56,965 bases of DNA, taken from the NCBI RefSeq assembly GCF_900107755.1, contig NZ_FNQR01000026.1, forward strand, positions 1 through 56,965. Reading direction: 5' to 3'. Below, piece by piece: positions 1 through 8,284 of this stretch. The first letter of the stretch is position 1. Each line of letters opens with the position of its first letter. The translations under genes were made by a program, and so were the position numbers. The DNA is from Thalassobacillus cyri (GTDB taxonomy: Bacteria > Bacillota > Bacilli > Bacillales > Halobacillaceae). The notes under the pieces were generated by a model that made no database searches, was not told the DNA's origin, and saw nothing but the letters and a program-made list of their open reading frames with translations.

Positions 1-154
1 CCTAATACAGTTAGGAAACGCAACGCGTCCCTTTATTTACCTTAAATTTGAATAAAAGGAATAACTTGATTGATGAATGTAAAATAAAAAAATTTTAAAG
101 TGTTAAAAACGATTGATAACCCTTGGTGTATCAACATTTCCGGAGGGAGTCTCG
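1..154. repeat. Terminal inverted repeat, left copy
   Basis: Positions 1-154 are identical, base for base as read by eye, to the reverse complement of the last 154 bases of the window. The match breaks at position 155 (a against c) and then continues imperfectly for about ten bases. The outer 110 bases are AT-rich and open with a small hairpin (CCTAA-TACAG-TTAGG). Positions 113-140 hold a second inverted repeat (TTGATA/TATCAA type). No convincing reading frame is present. Inference: both window ends run into copies of one longer repeated element, so the window is probably an assembly contig that stopped there. Confidence 0.95.
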
Positions 155-556
155 ACGTTTCCCTTCCCATCCAGCCAGTTTAGTTATAAACGGACCCTTC
201 AAAAAGAGAAAGAATGTATAACTACCTTCATACTGATGCATTTACGAAGGTATGAAGCGGCCAAAGTCTTTTTTCAACATCCTAGTGCGGTTCCACAAGT
301 GTGATTGCGAGAACTTTCTACGGGCAAGGTACGGAGGGGAACGGCGAGACTCCCCGAAAATGCTACGCATTTCCTTCGTGCGGTGTTTCTCAAGGATGAT
401 CATTCAAAGTCCTGCGGGATGAAAATGACAGGTGAGACCCCGGAAGACGAAGTCTGAGGAGGCTCAGCGCATGCCCGCGGAAAGCGAGTCGTTCCCCACC
501 GGACCCTTATTAAACGGCCCTATTGTTGAATAATCCTCTAATGAAAAATCAACAAC
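112..556 (-). repeat. Long composite dispersed repeat, copy A
   Basis: Read on the minus strand, this stretch matches the region 35941-36330 over most of its length. Shared landmarks are a TTATTCAACAA-like start, a hairpin element with GGGGAACG arms, the string AAGTTCTCG followed by ATCACACTT, a spacer ending in CTCTTTTTGAAGGGTCCG, and CTGGCTGGATGGG leading into a second hairpin element. The second element is cut off by the terminal repeat. The match is imperfect, with scattered substitutions and small indels, so the copies are old. No gene is supported here; the short frame at 113-304 lies inside the repeat. Confidence 0.75.
329..503. repeat. Hairpin repeat E1 within composite copy A
   Basis: About 175 bp with inverted arms: GGGGAACG near 336 pairs with CGTTCCCC near 490. 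It carries the family landmarks GCGAGACTCC, GGTGAGACCCC, GAGGAGGCTC and CCCGCGGAAAGCGAG. It is longer than the 115-127-bp members of the family because of extra sequence around 360-420. Confidence 0.7.
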
Positions 557-561
557 CATGT

Positions 562-831
562 TTAAGGAGTTGCATCCTGATCGGCCCGGTAGATGAACGC
601 AAAAACTTCCGCGACGACCTGGTATAATTCCTCAGGTATTTGTTCATTAATATTCAATTGGGACAACAATTCGACCAACGAGGCATCCTCTTGTACGGGA
701 ACTTCATTCCTGCGGGCTTTCTCAATAATATTTTCCGCTACATAGCCTTTTCCCTGGGCTTTCAATTTGGGGGCATGATCCGTGTCCGCCTCATAACCAA
801 GTGCAATTGCCTGCTTTTGTTTTTCCTTCAT
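562..831 (-). CDS. ylqH: YlqH, FlhB C-terminal-domain-like protein
   Basis: An 89-residue protein resembling only the cytoplasmic C-terminal domain of FlhB/YscU type III export switch proteins, with no membrane segments. Visible signs are a conserved-looking ALGYEAD start, an HAPKLKAQGKGYVAENI stretch where FlhB has the sequence after its autocleavage site, and a closing VAEVFAFIY helix. The autocleavage NPTH motif itself is missing. The start codon overlaps the ylqG stop by 4 bp, so the two are translationally coupled. The same neighbour pair follows rnhB in B. subtilis. Function is unknown; the family resemblance suggests a partner role with the FliK-like YlqG. Confidence 0.85.
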   Translation of the reverse strand: MKEKQKQAIALGYEADTDHAPKLKAQGKGYVAENIIEKARRNEVPVQEDASLVELLSQLNINEQIPEELYQVVAEVFAFIYRADQDATP

Positions 832-2708
832 ATTCTATAGTCCACTCCTCTTTCTGAAAAATGGCCGTGATAGACAGATGGCTTATTCGTCTCCGTGATT
901 TTCTTTATCTGAAGCGAAGTGAGTTGATACCCGACCTTCTCCAGTCCTGCTTCTAATTCCGTTTGAAGATTGGCTGTCGTTCGAAGGAGCGCCGGGTCAT
1001 GATTATAAATGGTCAACCCGACTTTGCTATCATAGATAGACATATCAATAACCGTTTCCTTTAAATTTTCTAAATCCAAATAAAACAGGACATGACAAAA
1101 CTCAGGGTCAATGCCCCCTTCTTCATTTTTCCTGCCTTCTATGTTCATGTGAATATCCTGTCGTGATTTCAAAAGTGTACCCGGAAAAACAAGGCTCATT
1201 TGTGCCATCTGCGGATTTTCCTGGTGAGCAGTCAACTGGACACCATTTAGGAAGTGAACCAACTGCTGCATCCGTTCTGATTGCGTCTTGCCCACCGATT
1301 GTTCCTGTATGGCCTGTAGTAAGATAGATTTCAGACTTTGGCTCCCCTGAATGTTCTCATTGGTCAGTACCTGTTTTAAAAAGCTCGCTTCATCATCGAG
1401 GCCTGCAAATTGAAGCGTGGTTTTCATTTGCAGCAATAGTCTCTGCGATAACTCAGGCGAAGTAGGAAGGGTGTGCAAAAAGGTGGTCAGGGTCTTTCTC
1501 CCTTCTGTGCTTAATTGATTTCCTGCTGTGGCAGCTACCAATTCTCTCACTTGATGGAGAAGGCTCAACTGTTCATTCGTGGGAATCTTTCCTAGGGTTG
1601 CTGTTTCTCGAAAATGCTGAAGAGCTGCCTGTATGTCCGGTAAATGCTTAAAAAGTTTAGGAAACACCTGCTTTTCTAAATGATTTTGATGCTGGAGCAA
1701 GCGGGAAGAAACCCCTCTATCCGGATTGTCGAGAAGCGCATCCAATGCTTTCATCCATTGATTCAATGTTGCGTGTGATGTTTTATTCCATGATAACTGC
1801 TGCTGGTACAGCTGCATTATTCCACGTGAGAAGGTCTCAGAGGTCAAGTCAAAAGGAAAGCCGGATAGATGCTGTGTCATCAACTTCGCTTGAATGGAAG
1901 CAGCTGATTCCCGGGACTGGAGCTTTATCCCCTGATTGACTGCCCATTGCAGCCACAACCGTTGAAAACGGTCAAAGCTGGTACCTTCAGAAATTACTCC
2001 AGCCTGCTTCATGACCTGAAAGCTTTGGGTGTTACCATTCATTACATGATGCAAAAGGGTTGCTGTCAGTGCCCCCTTATCTGCCGAACCACTCCCCCGC
2101 ATACTTGTTATTCGGGCCAGGAGGTTATTTTCCGTATTACTTAAGGATTGTTTATGAAGGAGCGAATCTTCCAATTTTGCCAGGAGTTCTGTCCATTGCG
2201 ACTGGTCCCTGGCTATTAAAGCATTGACAATCGCCGGCCGAACTGGCAACTCCTTTTCAAATAAATGGAGGAGTGCTGTCAGTGAGTGATGGGCATTAGG
2301 GGAGTTCTTCAAAATGGCTGCTGCTTGCTTTAATGAGGATTGGCGAAATGGAATATTTCTTGTTATCAGTTGTTCCAAGAGCCTGATATTTTCAGATGTT
2401 GCTTTCATGCCAAGACGCTTAAGAAGCTCGCTCATCTCTTCTATCTGCGTACCAGCTTGTTTCGAAACCATTTTTAAATGGATTACTTCGTCTGTAGATT
2501 GAACCTGGAATAAATACTTTTTCCCTAAGGTCAGTGATGCTTCCAGATGGGCAGTCACTTGCTTGTCCCCCAATGAAACTGTTGCCCTATTATTTGGCAA
2601 CAGTTTCTTCACACTTCCCGATAACATTTGGCCAGGACGTAAGACTGGTGCATTTGGTGCCGCTACTCGATGTAAAGCTTGAAAAAGATTTGTAGCACTG
2701 GCTTGCAT
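828..2708 (-). CDS. ylqG: YlqG, FliK-like protein of unknown function
   Basis: A 626-residue protein starting MQASATNLFQAL. This ATG has a strong GGGAGGAGG site just upstream and lies 16 bp after the rnhB stop; a longer frame reading back into rnhB has no support. The middle is a long, Gln/Leu-rich, low-conservation helical region. The last ~120 residues (YLDLENLKETVIDMS, VGLTIYN, LQTELEAGLEKVGYQL) resemble the FliK/Flg_hook C-terminal domain that binds FlhB. No signal peptide or membrane segment is seen. Paired with FlhB-like YlqH, it suggests a non-flagellar or reserve export-switch pair; that is inference. Confidence 0.8.
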   Translation of the reverse strand: MQASATNLFQALHRVAAPNAPVLRPGQMLSGSVKKLLPNNRATVSLGDKQVTAHLEASLTLGKKYLFQVQSTDEVIHLKMVSKQAGTQIEEMSELLKRLGMKATSENIRLLEQLITRNIPFRQSSLKQAAAILKNSPNAHHSLTALLHLFEKELPVRPAIVNALIARDQSQWTELLAKLEDSLLHKQSLSNTENNLLARITSMRGSGSADKGALTATLLHHVMNGNTQSFQVMKQAGVISEGTSFDRFQRLWLQWAVNQGIKLQSRESAASIQAKLMTQHLSGFPFDLTSETFSRGIMQLYQQQLSWNKTSHATLNQWMKALDALLDNPDRGVSSRLLQHQNHLEKQVFPKLFKHLPDIQAALQHFRETATLGKIPTNEQLSLLHQVRELVAATAGNQLSTEGRKTLTTFLHTLPTSPELSQRLLLQMKTTLQFAGLDDEASFLKQVLTNENIQGSQSLKSILLQAIQEQSVGKTQSERMQQLVHFLNGVQLTAHQENPQMAQMSLVFPGTLLKSRQDIHMNIEGRKNEEGGIDPEFCHVLFYLDLENLKETVIDMSIYDSKVGLTIYNHDPALLRTTANLQTELEAGLEKVGYQLTSLQIKKITETNKPSVYHGHFSERGVDYRI

Positions 2709-2724
2709 CCCATTGCCTCCTCCC

Positions 2725-3498
2725 TTACCTTTTGATTGCAGCTGTAACAGGTGAAAAGCTGCGTCGATGATACGGAGATGGCCCGAATTGTTCAAGTGCT
2801 TCCAGATGGGTGCTGGTTCCATATCCTTGATTCGCTTTAAAATCATACATGGGAAATTTTTCATGAATTTCGCGCATCTTCCGATCCCTGGTTACTTTTG
2901 CAATAATACTTGCTGCTGCGATTGAAACACTTCGCTGGTCCCCTTTGATCAAAGATTCTGATGGACAAGGCAGTCCCTCAAGCTTCACAGCATCAATCAG
3001 CACATGATCCGGCGTCATGCCGAGATTTTCAACTGCTCTTCTCATCGCCATTTTTGTAGCTTGGTAAATGTTATAACGATCAATCTCTTCATTGGTTACG
3101 ATCCCGCTCCCATAAGCGAATGCGTCAGTTACAATCTTTTCAAAAAACCTTTCCCTTTTTTCCTGGGAAAGCTGTTTGGAATCATTCAGCCCCTCCAAGT
3201 AATAATCCTTATGTAAAACGACACAGCCGGCTACAACTGGTCCTGCCAATGGCCCGCGGCCAGCCTCATCAATGCCTGCTACAAAATGATTGCCAAGCTG
3301 GTATTGTCTCTTTTCAAAATCCATCATTTCCTGATACTTGAGGAGCATGGCATGTTCTTTTTGCAATCGTTGTTCACGTTGCATAAGTAATTTTTGAATC
3401 CCTTTACGGGTATCCTTTCTTAATTCCTCTATATCTTTCTCCTCCAGCTGTTTACGACTAAGCATGTCTTTCACTTCAGCTATCGTCCATTTTCCCAC
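2725..3498 (-). CDS. rnhB: Ribonuclease HII
   Basis: Cleaves RNA of RNA-DNA hybrids, including single ribonucleotides left in DNA by replication. The GIDEAGRGPLAGPV catalytic motif (first Asp and Glu), the LNDSKQLS stretch, the DAVKLEG Asp and the SIAAASIIAKVTRDR block are all present, with the usual ~70-residue N-terminal helical extension of Bacillus RnhB. I chose the GTG at 3498 (protein GKWTIAEVKDML..., 257 residues) because AGGGGAG lies 6 bp upstream and it aligns with the B. subtilis N-terminus; a GTG at 3519 gives 7 more residues but has no ribosome site. It follows rbgA with a terminator between. Confidence 0.95.
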   Translation of the reverse strand: MGKWTIAEVKDMLSRKQLEEKDIEELRKDTRKGIQKLLMQREQRLQKEHAMLLKYQEMMDFEKRQYQLGNHFVAGIDEAGRGPLAGPVVAGCVVLHKDYYLEGLNDSKQLSQEKRERFFEKIVTDAFAYGSGIVTNEEIDRYNIYQATKMAMRRAVENLGMTPDHVLIDAVKLEGLPCPSESLIKGDQRSVSIAAASIIAKVTRDRKMREIHEKFPMYDFKANQGYGTSTHLEALEQFGPSPYHRRSFSPVTAAIKR

Positions 3499-3559
3499 GT
3501 TTAACTCCCCTATCGTCACTATTATTATCGGACATTTATCACATTTATGTAGTTACAAA

Positions 3560-3595
3560 GAAAAAAGCGCACTTTTGAAATTCAAAAATGCGCTG
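3560..3595 (-). terminator. Intrinsic terminator after rbgA
   Basis: On the minus strand an almost perfect hairpin (AGCGCATTTTTGAA / TTCAAAAGTGCGCT) is followed by six T residues. It lies between the rbgA stop and the rnhB start, so rnhB-ylqG-ylqH may need a promoter of its own or depend on read-through. Confidence 0.85.
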
Positions 3596-3600
3596 GTACA

Positions 3601-4449
3601 TCAATACCCTTCCGGTACATCAAAAGTAATTCGGCCAAGCTTCCCAGACCTCAAATCTTGAATGATGACCTCTGCGGTCTTTTCATAATTGATTCTGGCT
3701 CCGGATTCAAGGCAGCCGCGTTTTTTTCCAATTGTCTCGAATGCTTCAATCATATCATCGAAACTGGAAAATCCATACCTTTCCTGCATGAGATTCGGAT
3801 AAAAGTTTTTCAGGTAGTCTAATATATAGGCGGCAACATCTTCTATAGGCAAGATTTGATCTTTAATTGTTCCGATAGAGGCCAGCCGGTATCCTACTTC
3901 TTCATCTTCAAACTTAGGCCAGAGTATTCCAGGGGTATCCAGCAGTTCAAAATCTTTCTTGACCTTGATCCACTGTTGACTGGTAGTAACTCCCGGGCGG
4001 TCGCCTGTCTTTGCAATTTTTTTATTGGCCAGACGGTTGATAAGCGTAGACTTCCCTACATTGGGTATGCCAAGAATCATAGCACGCGCCGGTCTGGGAT
4101 TAATCCCTTTCGCTTTCCATTTATCCATCTTTTCCTGTGACATTTCCTTGGCCAGTTGAATGAGTGCCTGTATATCTTTCTTATCCTCTGCATTCACTGC
4201 TATAGCCTGTGCGTTTGCATTTTTAAAGGTATTCAACCATTGATCGGAAAGCTTTGGATCGGCAAGGTCTTTCTTCATCATTACAATCATTTTCGGTTTC
4301 GATTGAAGTAATTGCTGCAGCATCGGATTTTGGGAAGATTCCGGAGCTCTTGCGTCGACCAGTTCGATGACAAAATCGACGAGTTTCAGCTTCTCTCCTA
4401 CTTCTCTTTTCGCTTTGGCCATATGGCCTGGAAACCATTGTATTGTCAT
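3601..4449 (-). CDS. rbgA: Ribosome biogenesis GTPase RbgA (YlqF)
   Basis: A 282-residue circularly permuted GTPase needed for late assembly of the 50S subunit. It opens with the family signature TIQWFPGHMAKAKRE. The permuted order of GTPase motifs is visible: G4-like MMKKDLAD near residue 60, G1 GIPNVGKST near 125, then G3 DTPGI near 170, followed by a helical C-terminal domain. The ATG start lies 9 bp after the lepB stop, so the two are one transcription unit. Length matches the family. Confidence 0.97.
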   Translation of the reverse strand: MTIQWFPGHMAKAKREVGEKLKLVDFVIELVDARAPESSQNPMLQQLLQSKPKMIVMMKKDLADPKLSDQWLNTFKNANAQAIAVNAEDKKDIQALIQLAKEMSQEKMDKWKAKGINPRPARAMILGIPNVGKSTLINRLANKKIAKTGDRPGVTTSQQWIKVKKDFELLDTPGILWPKFEDEEVGYRLASIGTIKDQILPIEDVAAYILDYLKNFYPNLMQERYGFSSFDDMIEAFETIGKKRGCLESGARINYEKTAEVIIQDLRSGKLGRITFDVPEGY

Positions 4450-4458
4450 ATAATCACC

Positions 4459-5022
4459 TTATTCCAGTACGATTCGGATTCGTTCCAGCGGCCAGTAGGT
4501 CAGAACTGCTTCCCCTACAATCTGGTCCATAGGAACAACACCGAACATACGACTATCAGTAGAATTATTTCGGTTATCGCCCAGTACGAAAACATGTCCT
4601 TCCGGGACTGTTTCATATCCTTCTTCTGTCACTTGCTCCAAAGTAAAATCCTGTGTCAGGATATGACTATCTGGCATATCTTGTTTCCGTTCTTCCAAGT
4701 ACGGCTCTTCTACTCTTTCTCCATTGATGTATAACTCATCATTCTCAACCGCTACATGATCACCAGGCACTCCGATGACGCGCTTGATATAGTCACGCCG
4801 TTCGGTTGCGTGAAAAACGATGATATCAAACCGTTCCGGCTCACCGATAGTGTAATTGATTTTACTGACGATCAGATGGTCATTATCTTCCAAGGTAGGA
4901 AGCATCGATGGTCCTTCGACTACGACCGGAGCAAAAAGTACGACTCTCACCAATACTGCTAATATGGCAGCGATCAGGAATGCTTTGATCCATTCCACCC
5001 ATGCATTCTTCATGAAGGCCAT
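4459..5022 (-). CDS. lepB: Type I signal peptidase
   Basis: A membrane serine protease that removes signal peptides from exported proteins. One N-terminal membrane segment (about residues 12-33) is followed by the catalytic serine S39 in GPSM, the catalytic lysine K80 in DYIKRVIG, and the C-terminal GDNRNNSTDSR box; together these are the SipS/SipT-type S26 family signature. Length 187 is typical. Start is uncertain: the ATG at 5022 sits only 1 bp from AAAGG, whereas the ATG three codons later has better spacing. It lies between rplS and rbgA, the same place as a signal peptidase gene in many Bacillaceae. Confidence 0.95.
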   Translation of the reverse strand: MAFMKNAWVEWIKAFLIAAILAVLVRVVLFAPVVVEGPSMLPTLEDNDHLIVSKINYTIGEPERFDIIVFHATERRDYIKRVIGVPGDHVAVENDELYINGERVEEPYLEERKQDMPDSHILTQDFTLEQVTEEGYETVPEGHVFVLGDNRNNSTDSRMFGVVPMDQIVGEAVLTYWPLERIRIVLE

Positions 5023-5070
5023 CCCTTTCCTATAAGCTGACTAATAAGTTCATAAGTAGTTTCAAGTAGA

Positions 5071-5101
5071 AAAAAGGAGCTTGGCATGTGCAAGCTCCTT
5101 A
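5071..5101 (-). terminator. Intrinsic terminator after rplS
   Basis: Minus-strand hairpin AAGGAGCTTG / CAAGCTCCTT with a 7-base loop and a following T-run. It starts 9 bp beyond the rplS stop and separates rplS from lepB. Confidence 0.9.
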
Positions 5102-5109
5102 CTGTTTCA

Positions 5110-5454
5110 TTAGATGATTTCTTTAATACGCGCAGCTTTACCACGCAGATTGCGTAGATAGTATAGCTTCGCACGACGAACTTTACCGCGGCGTGTACGT
5201 TCGATTTTCTCGAGACGTGGGGAATGTAGCGGGAATGTACGCTCGATTCCAACACCGTAAGAAATTTTACGTACAGTGAATGTTTCGCTGATTCCGCCGT
5301 TTTGACGCTTGATTACAACGCCTTCGAAAACCTGGATACGCTCGCGAGTACCTTCCACGACTTTTACGTGGACCTTCACGGTATCACCAGGACGGAAATC
5401 AGGATGGTCTGTACGAAGTTGATCTTTTGTAATTTCGTTAATCAAATCTTGCAT
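5110..5454 (-). CDS. rplS: 50S ribosomal protein L19
   Basis: A 114-residue ribosomal protein at the interface of the 50S and 30S subunits. The whole sequence is typical: [16 protein letters not shown] at the start, then [42 protein letters not shown] and the basic [14 protein letters not shown] end. It has its own promoter directly after trmD, a structured leader, a GGAAGGAG ribosome site and a terminator, so it forms a single-gene unit. Confidence 0.98.
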   Translation of the reverse strand: MQDLINEITKDQLRTDHPDFRPGDTVKVHVKVVEGTRERIQVFEGVVIKRQNGGISETFTVRKISYGVGIERTFPLHSPRLEKIERTRRGKVRRAKLYYLRNLRGKAARIKEII

Positions 5455-5459
5455 CCTAT

Positions 5460-5545
5460 TTCACTCTCCTTCCAAACTAATGCTCTTGACTAACTAGGAG
5501 ACAGCGGAACATCGTTTTCCGCTTAAACCGACGTTTAAGCACAAA
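5460..5545 (-). promoter_or_regulatory. Structured leader of rplS (possible L19 leader)
   Basis: Between the promoter and the gene, two adjacent hairpins can be drawn on the minus strand: GCTTAAAC/GTTTAAGC (8 bp) and, immediately after it, GCGGAA/TTCCGC (6 bp). A structured RNA element (L19 leader) upstream of rplS is known in Bacilli and acts in feedback control by the ribosomal protein. I matched it by position and general shape only, not by a covariance model. Confidence 0.5.
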
Positions 5546-5549
5546 ATTT

Positions 5550-5578
5550 AATATATCATAATTTCATTGCTACTGCAA
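5550..5578 (-). promoter_or_regulatory. Sigma-A promoter of rplS
   Basis: On the minus strand TTGCAG (5573-5578), a 17-bp spacer and TATATT (5550-5555). The -35 box lies within ten bases of the trmD stop. Confidence 0.7.
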
Positions 5579-5582
5579 CAAG

Positions 5583-6317
5583 CTATCCGTTATTTTCCCA
5601 TTTTTCTATCCATGATTTTTCTTTATCCGTCAAGTCTTTCTCTTTTAACAGATCAGGCCGACGCTGCCACGTACGATATAAAGACTGCTGATGGCGCCAT
5701 TCCTCTATACGGGCATGGTCCCCGGATAAAAGGGTGTCCGGCACTTTCATCCCTCGAAAATCAGCTGGACGTGTATAATGCGGATGCTCAAGCAAACCAT
5801 TTGAAAAGGAATCCTCTGGCGCAGACCGTTTATTTCCTAACGCCTCAGGCAAAAGACGTACGACAGAGTCTATAACGACCATCGCCCCTAGCTCTCCGCC
5901 AGTTAATACGTAATCTCCGATTGAAATCTCATCGGTGACCACATGTTCCCGTATTCGTTCATCATAGCCCTCATAATGTCCGCATAAGAAAATCAGATGA
6001 TCCTCTTCCGAAAGTTCCACCGCTTTGCCCTGGGTATATGTTTCGCCCTGGGGACACAGAAGAATTACACGGGGGGTGGTTTTCCGTTGTTCCTTGACCG
6101 CTTCGACTGCGTCGAATAACGGTTGAGGAGTAAGCACCATCCCTGCGCCTCCCCCATAGGGGTAATCATCGACCTTTTGATGCTTGTTTGCGCTATAATC
6201 TCGAAAATTAATGAAATCATAACTGAAAAGGTTACGGTCTTGCGCTTTCTTTAAAATGGAATTATTCAATACACCTTCAAACATTTCTGGAAACAACGTT
6301 AGTATATCGATATGCAT
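5583..6317 (-). CDS. trmD: tRNA (guanine-37-N1)-methyltransferase
   Basis: Methylates G37 next to the anticodon of tRNAs reading CNN codons, preventing +1 frameshifting. The protein (244 residues) starts [15 protein letters not shown] and contains [23 protein letters not shown], the SAM-binding knot strings [11 protein letters not shown] and [15 protein letters not shown], and the catalytic Asp in the PAD loop ([10 protein letters not shown]). Its ATG shares one base with the rimM stop codon. The rimM-trmD pair is universal in Bacilli. Confidence 0.98.
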   Translation of the reverse strand: MHIDILTLFPEMFEGVLNNSILKKAQDRNLFSYDFINFRDYSANKHQKVDDYPYGGGAGMVLTPQPLFDAVEAVKEQRKTTPRVILLCPQGETYTQGKAVELSEEDHLIFLCGHYEGYDERIREHVVTDEISIGDYVLTGGELGAMVVIDSVVRLLPEALGNKRSAPEDSFSNGLLEHPHYTRPADFRGMKVPDTLLSGDHARIEEWRHQQSLYRTWQRRPDLLKEKDLTDKEKSWIEKWENNG

Positions 6318-6832
6318 CAGTCGAGCAACCCTTCTATTGGATCAATGACTATTTGTTCTTCCACAATATCCACTTGCTTTACGACATCTTCGATATAAGG
6401 AATAAGGGCGTCAGGCTTTCCATCCCGTTCCACGACCCAGACATCGTTTGCACCAGGGGTAAGGATCTCTTTTACTTTTCCAAGTTCCGTGCCATCCTCG
6501 AGAATGACGCGGCACCCAATGATTTCGTGAAAGTAAAATTCTCCTTCCTCCAAATCAGACAATTGTTCTTCACGGATTTGAAGAATTCCACCTTTCAAAC
6601 GCTCGACATCATTGATTGTCGGAAGACCTTCGAACGTGAGTAGATCAAAGCCTTTATGGTTACGGTGTCCGGACACAATCAACTTTTCCGGCTTCCCCCC
6701 GTCCTTAACCCAATACAAAGGCTCTCCAGGCTGGAATCTTTCGTCAAAGTCGGTGATACGCATCACCTTCACTTCCCCTTTGATTCCATGCGTGTTAACA
6801 ACTTTACCTACATTGTACATTTGTTGCTCCAT
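6317..6832 (-). CDS. rimM: 16S rRNA processing protein RimM
   Basis: Assembly factor for the 30S head that binds S19. The 171-residue protein has the N-terminal barrel ([18 protein letters not shown]), the central FYFHEIIGC and the PRC-barrel end ([28 protein letters not shown]). The start used is the first ATG, aligned with other Bacillus RimM; the ATG at codon 5 has a closer GGAG and could also be used. It is followed at once by trmD. Confidence 0.97.
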   Translation of the reverse strand: MEQQMYNVGKVVNTHGIKGEVKVMRITDFDERFQPGEPLYWVKDGGKPEKLIVSGHRNHKGFDLLTFEGLPTINDVERLKGGILQIREEQLSDLEEGEFYFHEIIGCRVILEDGTELGKVKEILTPGANDVWVVERDGKPDALIPYIEDVVKQVDIVEEQIVIDPIEGLLD

Positions 6833-6841
6833 AGTTTTTCA

Positions 6842-7228
6842 TTACCTCGCTTGAATTACTATTCCATCTTTAATGACGATTGTCTGGTGCTCATATATTT
6901 CATCCCATTTAGCGCCTTCCTGGACCTCCACGATCGCTTCCACTTCTTCTATGAACAATTCACTGCCTTCTGGCAGTATTTCTAATTGCTGAAGCTTGTA
7001 CTCCACCCAGTTCATATTTTCTTTTCTGCGCTTGATTTCCTGTGTAAACCGTTTTTCGATTTCACTTGGGGAAATGTCACTTCTTTTCTCCAGCTTTCTC
7101 TGTTCAAAACGAAGTTGCTGACATTCGCGGTCATATCGCTGGTAACGTGCCTGGAAGTCCTGGGAGAGCTGTTTCTTGCTCTCTTCCGTCAATACTTGTT
7201 TTACAGGAATTTTTTTTATTATTTTCAT
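6842..7228 (-). CDS. ylqD: YlqD family protein
   Basis: A 128-residue soluble protein of unknown function found between khpA and rimM in Bacilli. The visible content is an N-terminal MKIIKKIPVKQVLTEESK strand-helix, a long charged coiled-coil helix (about residues 25-80) and a C-terminal beta segment (KWDEIYEHQTIVIKDGIVIQAR). It lies 9 bp before rimM. Here it is separated from khpA by a 500-bp repeat-bearing gap, whereas the genes are close together in B. subtilis. Confidence 0.85.
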   Translation of the reverse strand: MKIIKKIPVKQVLTEESKKQLSQDFQARYQRYDRECQQLRFEQRKLEKRSDISPSEIEKRFTQEIKRRKENMNWVEYKLQQLEILPEGSELFIEEVEAIVEVQEGAKWDEIYEHQTIVIKDGIVIQAR

Positions 7229-7292
7229 GTTCCTGCCCCTTTGTCCCGAAGCTTTCCTTACTGTGCTGGTCCATTAGTATACTGGGAGAAGT

Positions 7293-7408
7293 GGGGCAGG
7301 GAAACAACTCGCTTTCCGCGGACAGGCAGCAAGCCTCCTCAGGCTATCGCCCTGTGGGGTCTTGCCAATCCTGCTATTTCCGCAGGAGTCTCGCTGTTTC
7401 CCTTCCCC
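7293..7408. repeat. Hairpin repeat E2 (khpA-ylqD gap)
   Basis: About 116 bp. Arms GGGGCAGGGAAACA (7293-7306) and TGTTTCCCTTCCCC (7395-7408) pair. The core shows the family landmarks CTCGCTTTCCGCGG, GCAAGCCTCCTC, GTGGGGTCTTGCC and CCGCAGGAGTCTC. Just outside, GGTCCATTA and TAATGGACC form a further inverted pair. The minus-strand TATACT near 7280, outside the arm, could serve as a -10 box for ylqD, but no good -35 box was found. Confidence 0.8.
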
Positions 7409-7526
7409 TTTATACATAGAAAGGTTAATGGACCCTTCCTCCAGTAATGTTTAGCAACACAAATATAAGTTTATTACCAATTTGCTACTTTAAGGCATGC
7501 CATAAACAATAACCTTCTTTTTGGGC

Positions 7527-7653
7527 ATTGATGGTGAAGGAATTTGTGACACTCCTACGGAAAAACGGACGTGTCGAGACCCCGCAGCGTGGGTTTCGCG
7601 AGGAGGCCCGATCGTGCGTCCGTGGAAAGGGAGCGAATTCCCTCACCATCAAT
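7527..7653. repeat. Hairpin repeat E3 (khpA-ylqD gap)
   Basis: 127 bp bounded by 18-bp inverted arms, ATTGATGGTGAAGGAATT (7527-7544) and its partner at 7636-7653, with one mismatch. The core is the same family as E2 in opposite orientation (GAGACCCCGCAGCG, GCGAGGAGGCC, GTGGAAAGGGAGCG), but the arms share no sequence with those of E2. Confidence 0.8.
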
Positions 7654-7690
7654 AGAACTTACTACAACATGAATTAAAAAGCGAAAGTGT

Positions 7691-7723
7691 AAAAAAGGGA
7701 AAGGTTATTAATCCCTCTCCCTC
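7691..7723 (-). terminator. Intrinsic terminator after khpA
   Basis: Minus-strand hairpin AGGGAGAGG / CCTTTCCCT with a 9-base loop and a run of T residues, directly after the khpA stop. It ends the rpsP-khpA transcript before the repeat gap. Confidence 0.8.
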
Positions 7724-7724
7724 A

Positions 7725-7952
7725 TTACATGATATCCAAGTAAATTCTCTTCTTAGAGTCTGACCCTGCTGCGTAAACGACTGTCCGGATCGCTTTGGCG
7801 ATCCGACCGTTCTTTCCGATCACTTTGCCGACATCGTCTTGATTGACTGTGAGATGATAAACGATTTTACGTTCCTCTTCCTTCACGTCTACTCGGATGT
7901 CTTCCGGATAATCGACAAGCGGATTGACAATAGTTTCAATCAAGGCTTTCAT
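7725..7952 (-). CDS. khpA: KH-domain RNA-binding protein KhpA (YlqC)
   Basis: A 75-residue single KH domain. The GKVIGKNGRIAKAIRTVV helix-turn-helix with the GKNG loop is the RNA-binding element. In Gram-positive bacteria KhpA pairs with KhpB (EloR/Jag) and influences cell elongation and small-RNA function. It is 15 bp after rpsP and clearly shares its transcript. Confidence 0.95.
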   Translation of the reverse strand: MKALIETIVNPLVDYPEDIRVDVKEEERKIVYHLTVNQDDVGKVIGKNGRIAKAIRTVVYAAGSDSKKRIYLDIM

Positions 7953-7967
7953 GGTATCACCACTACT

Positions 7968-8240
7968 TTACTTTTGGTTTTTTGCGTCGTGGAACTTCGT
8001 CATGATGCCTTCGTTAGAAAATAGGTTACGAACCGTGTCGCTTGGCTTAGCACCATTAGTCATCCAGTTCAAAGCCTTTTCTTCATCAATGTCAACCTCT
8101 ACTGGGTTAGCAACTGGATTATATGTGCCAATTTGTTCAATAAAACGTCCATCACGAGGAGAACGTGAATCAGCTACAACTACACGGTAGAATGGGTTAC
8201 GTTTAGATCCCATGCGCTTTAGGCGAATTTTAACTGCCAT
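7968..8240 (-). CDS. rpsP: 30S ribosomal protein S16
   Basis: A 90-residue ribosomal protein required for 30S assembly. It starts [19 protein letters not shown] at the ATG at 8240, which has GGAGGTG 8 bp upstream; the longer upstream frame is not real. The family strings [22 protein letters not shown] and [19 protein letters not shown] are present. It has its own promoter after ffh. Confidence 0.98.
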   Translation of the reverse strand: MAVKIRLKRMGSKRNPFYRVVVADSRSPRDGRFIEQIGTYNPVANPVEVDIDEEKALNWMTNGAKPSDTVRNLFSNEGIMTKFHDAKNQK

Positions 8241-8284
8241 CTTTAAGCACCTCCATAAATTATTAATGTTTCGCACAAGTTTAG

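Noticed and set aside
113-304. 63-codon plus-strand open frame near the left end
   Set aside because: It begins inside the terminal repeat, has no ribosome site and runs through dispersed repeat sequence.
828-2864. Longer 678-codon form of YlqG
   Set aside because: The extra 52 codons overlap rnhB in another frame, and a strong ribosome site supports the start at 2708.
5567-5875. 102-codon plus-strand frame with a hydrophobic start, looking like a small secreted protein
   Set aside because: It is the antisense shadow of trmD, whose protein is fully conserved.
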